64,000 nucleotides of DNA, from NCBI GenBank assembly GCA_934670115.1, contig CAKUOV010000001.1, forward strand, positions 90,279-154,278. Reading direction: 5' to 3'. This document shows, piece by piece, positions 63,027 to 64,000 of this stretch. This stretch comes from an uncultured Eggerthellaceae bacterium. GTDB taxonomy: Bacteria; Actinomycetota; Coriobacteriia; Coriobacteriales; Eggerthellaceae. A model generated the notes under the pieces. The model ran no database searches. It was given only the letters and a program-made list of their open reading frames with translations, and had not been told where the DNA came from. A program made the position numbers and the translations under genes. The stretch's first letter is position 1. Each line of letters opens with the position of its first letter.

Positions 63027-63911
63027 CTACTTATCAATTTCCTCGCGCGGATCGTGCAAATCGTTCGGCGGCACCACAATTTTGTCCCAGCCCATTTCTT
63101 TGAGCGCCTGCGCAGTGCGCCACGGCGGCGTGTTGTCCTCGAACGGCGCGCAGTAATTCAGCGCTTCGACCAGCGTCACGTTATGCATTAGGTCACCCAT
63201 GGTGTCCACGTCGGGCACGGCCGGCAGATACAGCGCCGGCAGCCCCGCCTCGCGCGCTTTTTGGATATACGCAGGTAGAACGGTCAAACCCGAGGGATTG
63301 TAGAAAACACCCGTGTGGTCGAAATCGGTTTCGCGCGTCCAGCCAACAATGGAAACGCCCATTGCCTGGTCGGGAGCCAGCACAATGCCACCGCCATCAA
63401 CGCCGTCAAGGGAATGCAGCATCTCGAAGCCGTTGATCACGTCCTTCGTGTGCAGCGCCGGCATATCGGCACCCATGGATAGAATGCAATCGGCGCCGCG
63501 CTCCCACGCTTGACGGAACGAATCATTGTAATGCTCGTCGAAGCTCTTGCCCGTATCACAGATAAATACCAGGTCACGAGGCCATTCGCCCGCATCGGAA
63601 AAAAGCTTTTCCATAACGGCAACGTTTTTCTCGGGCGTTGTGGAAATGATAAGCTCAAACGTATCGCGCACAATTTCGTCTTCAAGAATGCCGTCTTCGC
63701 GCAGCACCATCACTTGCGCTTCGCTATCCTGCTCCATCTTTGTCATGGCGGCGCAGCAAATCTCAACCACGTCGAACAGCATGCAGTGATACAGTCCCGA
63801 TGCAACCTCGGGCTCAAAGATGCCGTCTTTCAGACGCGTCAGACGCGTTTTCACTAACCCGGGAATAGGCGGCTTACTGAACAGTACCAGGGCATTTTTG
63901 CGTTCTCTCAT
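63027..63911 (-). CDS. DUF2064 / TIGR04282 nucleotidyl-sugar-transferase-like protein
   Basis: A 294-residue protein of the DUF2064 (TIGR04282) glycosyltransferase-like group, with LVLFSKPPIPGLVKTRLTR at the N-terminus and SMGADMPALHTKDV in the middle; the fold resembles GT-A nucleotide-sugar transferases. The start at 63911 has GGAGAGG upstream, while the reading frame continues past the terminator-like hairpin at 63935. Substrate unknown. It precedes the SpoU gene in a likely operon. Confidence 0.85.
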   Translation of the reverse strand: MRERKNALVLFSKPPIPGLVKTRLTRLKDGIFEPEVASGLYHCMLFDVVEICCAAMTKMEQDSEAQVMVLREDGILEDEIVRDTFELIISTTPEKNVAVMEKLFSDAGEWPRDLVFICDTGKSFDEHYNDSFRQAWERGADCILSMGADMPALHTKDVINGFEMLHSLDGVDGGGIVLAPDQAMGVSIVGWTRETDFDHTGVFYNPSGLTVLPAYIQKAREAGLPALYLPAVPDVDTMGDLMHNVTLVEALNYCAPFEDNTPPWRTAQALKEMGWDKIVVPPNDLHDPREEIDK

Positions 63912-63928
63912 GCGTTGATCCTCTCCGA

Positions 63929-63961
63929 AAAAAGTTCCAGCTGGCATTGTACCAGCTGGAA
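63929..63961 (-). terminator. Terminator or attenuator just upstream of DUF2064 gene
   Basis: TTCCAGCTGG and CCAGCTGGAA form a perfect 10-bp stem with a 7-nt loop; on the minus strand CTTTTTTC follows, ending only a few bases before the ribosome site. It is either the terminator of an upstream gene outside the window or a 5' attenuator. Confidence 0.7.
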
Positions 63962-64000
63962 CGTATTTCGTATGTTCCCTTGCGCGAACGAAGGGCAAAA

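Overview
The window reads as chromosomal DNA of a strictly anaerobic actinobacterium of the class Coriobacteriia, most likely family Eggerthellaceae; the genus cannot be named from sequence alone. The evidence is the moderately GC-rich composition, the actinobacterial order infA-rpmJ-rpsM-rpsK-rpsD-rpoA-rplQ, the ffs / dnaX / ybaB / recR block, a TetR plus DUF5692 pair, repeated cytosolic molybdopterin oxidoreductase loci, a giant BadF-type ATPase protein, hypA/hypB, and a menaquinone methyltransferase with no aerobic respiratory genes.

Layout. 1-8800 is accessory metabolic locus 1. Two paralogous DASS anion transporters flank a metallo-beta-lactamase-fold hydrolase, a molybdopterin oxidoreductase with its small ferredoxin-like subunit, and a 57-residue Cys-rich zinc-ribbon gene too short for usual gene calling; a LysR regulator closes the locus. 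8800-11500 holds a candidate small RNA and a TetR plus DUF5692 cassette bracketed by a 29-bp near-identical direct repeat. 11600-23500 is housekeeping on the minus strand: recR, ybaB, dnaX, a DedA protein, SRP RNA, folC, uracil-DNA glycosylase, alr, a MogA-like protein, eno and a solitary ecfT. 23800-27300 is the ribosomal protein / RNA polymerase alpha operon, followed by tRNA-Gln and tRNA-Lys. 28000-36000 has a 10-TM metal exporter, groES-groEL under a perfect CIRCE operator, nadE, hypB, hypA and tat genes. 36300-44800 runs mainly on the plus strand: a B12-binding/radical SAM protein, menG and the 1380-residue activase-like protein, with tRNA-Val between the last two. 44800-53200 is a transport block: a TAXI-type TRAP system and a polar amino-acid ABC system with two binding proteins. 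54000-61400 is accessory locus 2: a PucR-type regulator, a U32-like Cys protein, a second MCxxC zinc ribbon, an MFS transporter, a small Fe-S subunit and a second molybdopterin oxidoreductase. The window ends with a SpoU methyltransferase and a DUF2064 protein.

How it fits together. Locus 1 and locus 2 share one plan: transporter, two-cluster ferredoxin subunit, cytosolic molybdoenzyme without Tat signal, dedicated regulator and an MCxxC zinc ribbon. This suggests import of an organic substrate followed by intracellular reduction or dehydroxylation. The MogA-like protein can supply molybdenum cofactor and MenG supplies menaquinone.

The most unusual non-coding content is a set of dispersed intergenic palindromic elements. 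Four have about 55-bp terminal inverted repeats sharing one sequence, and a fifth is a diverged relative. A second structured repeat family occurs twice, each time beside one of these elements. No CRISPR array, insertion sequence, prophage or rRNA gene was seen.
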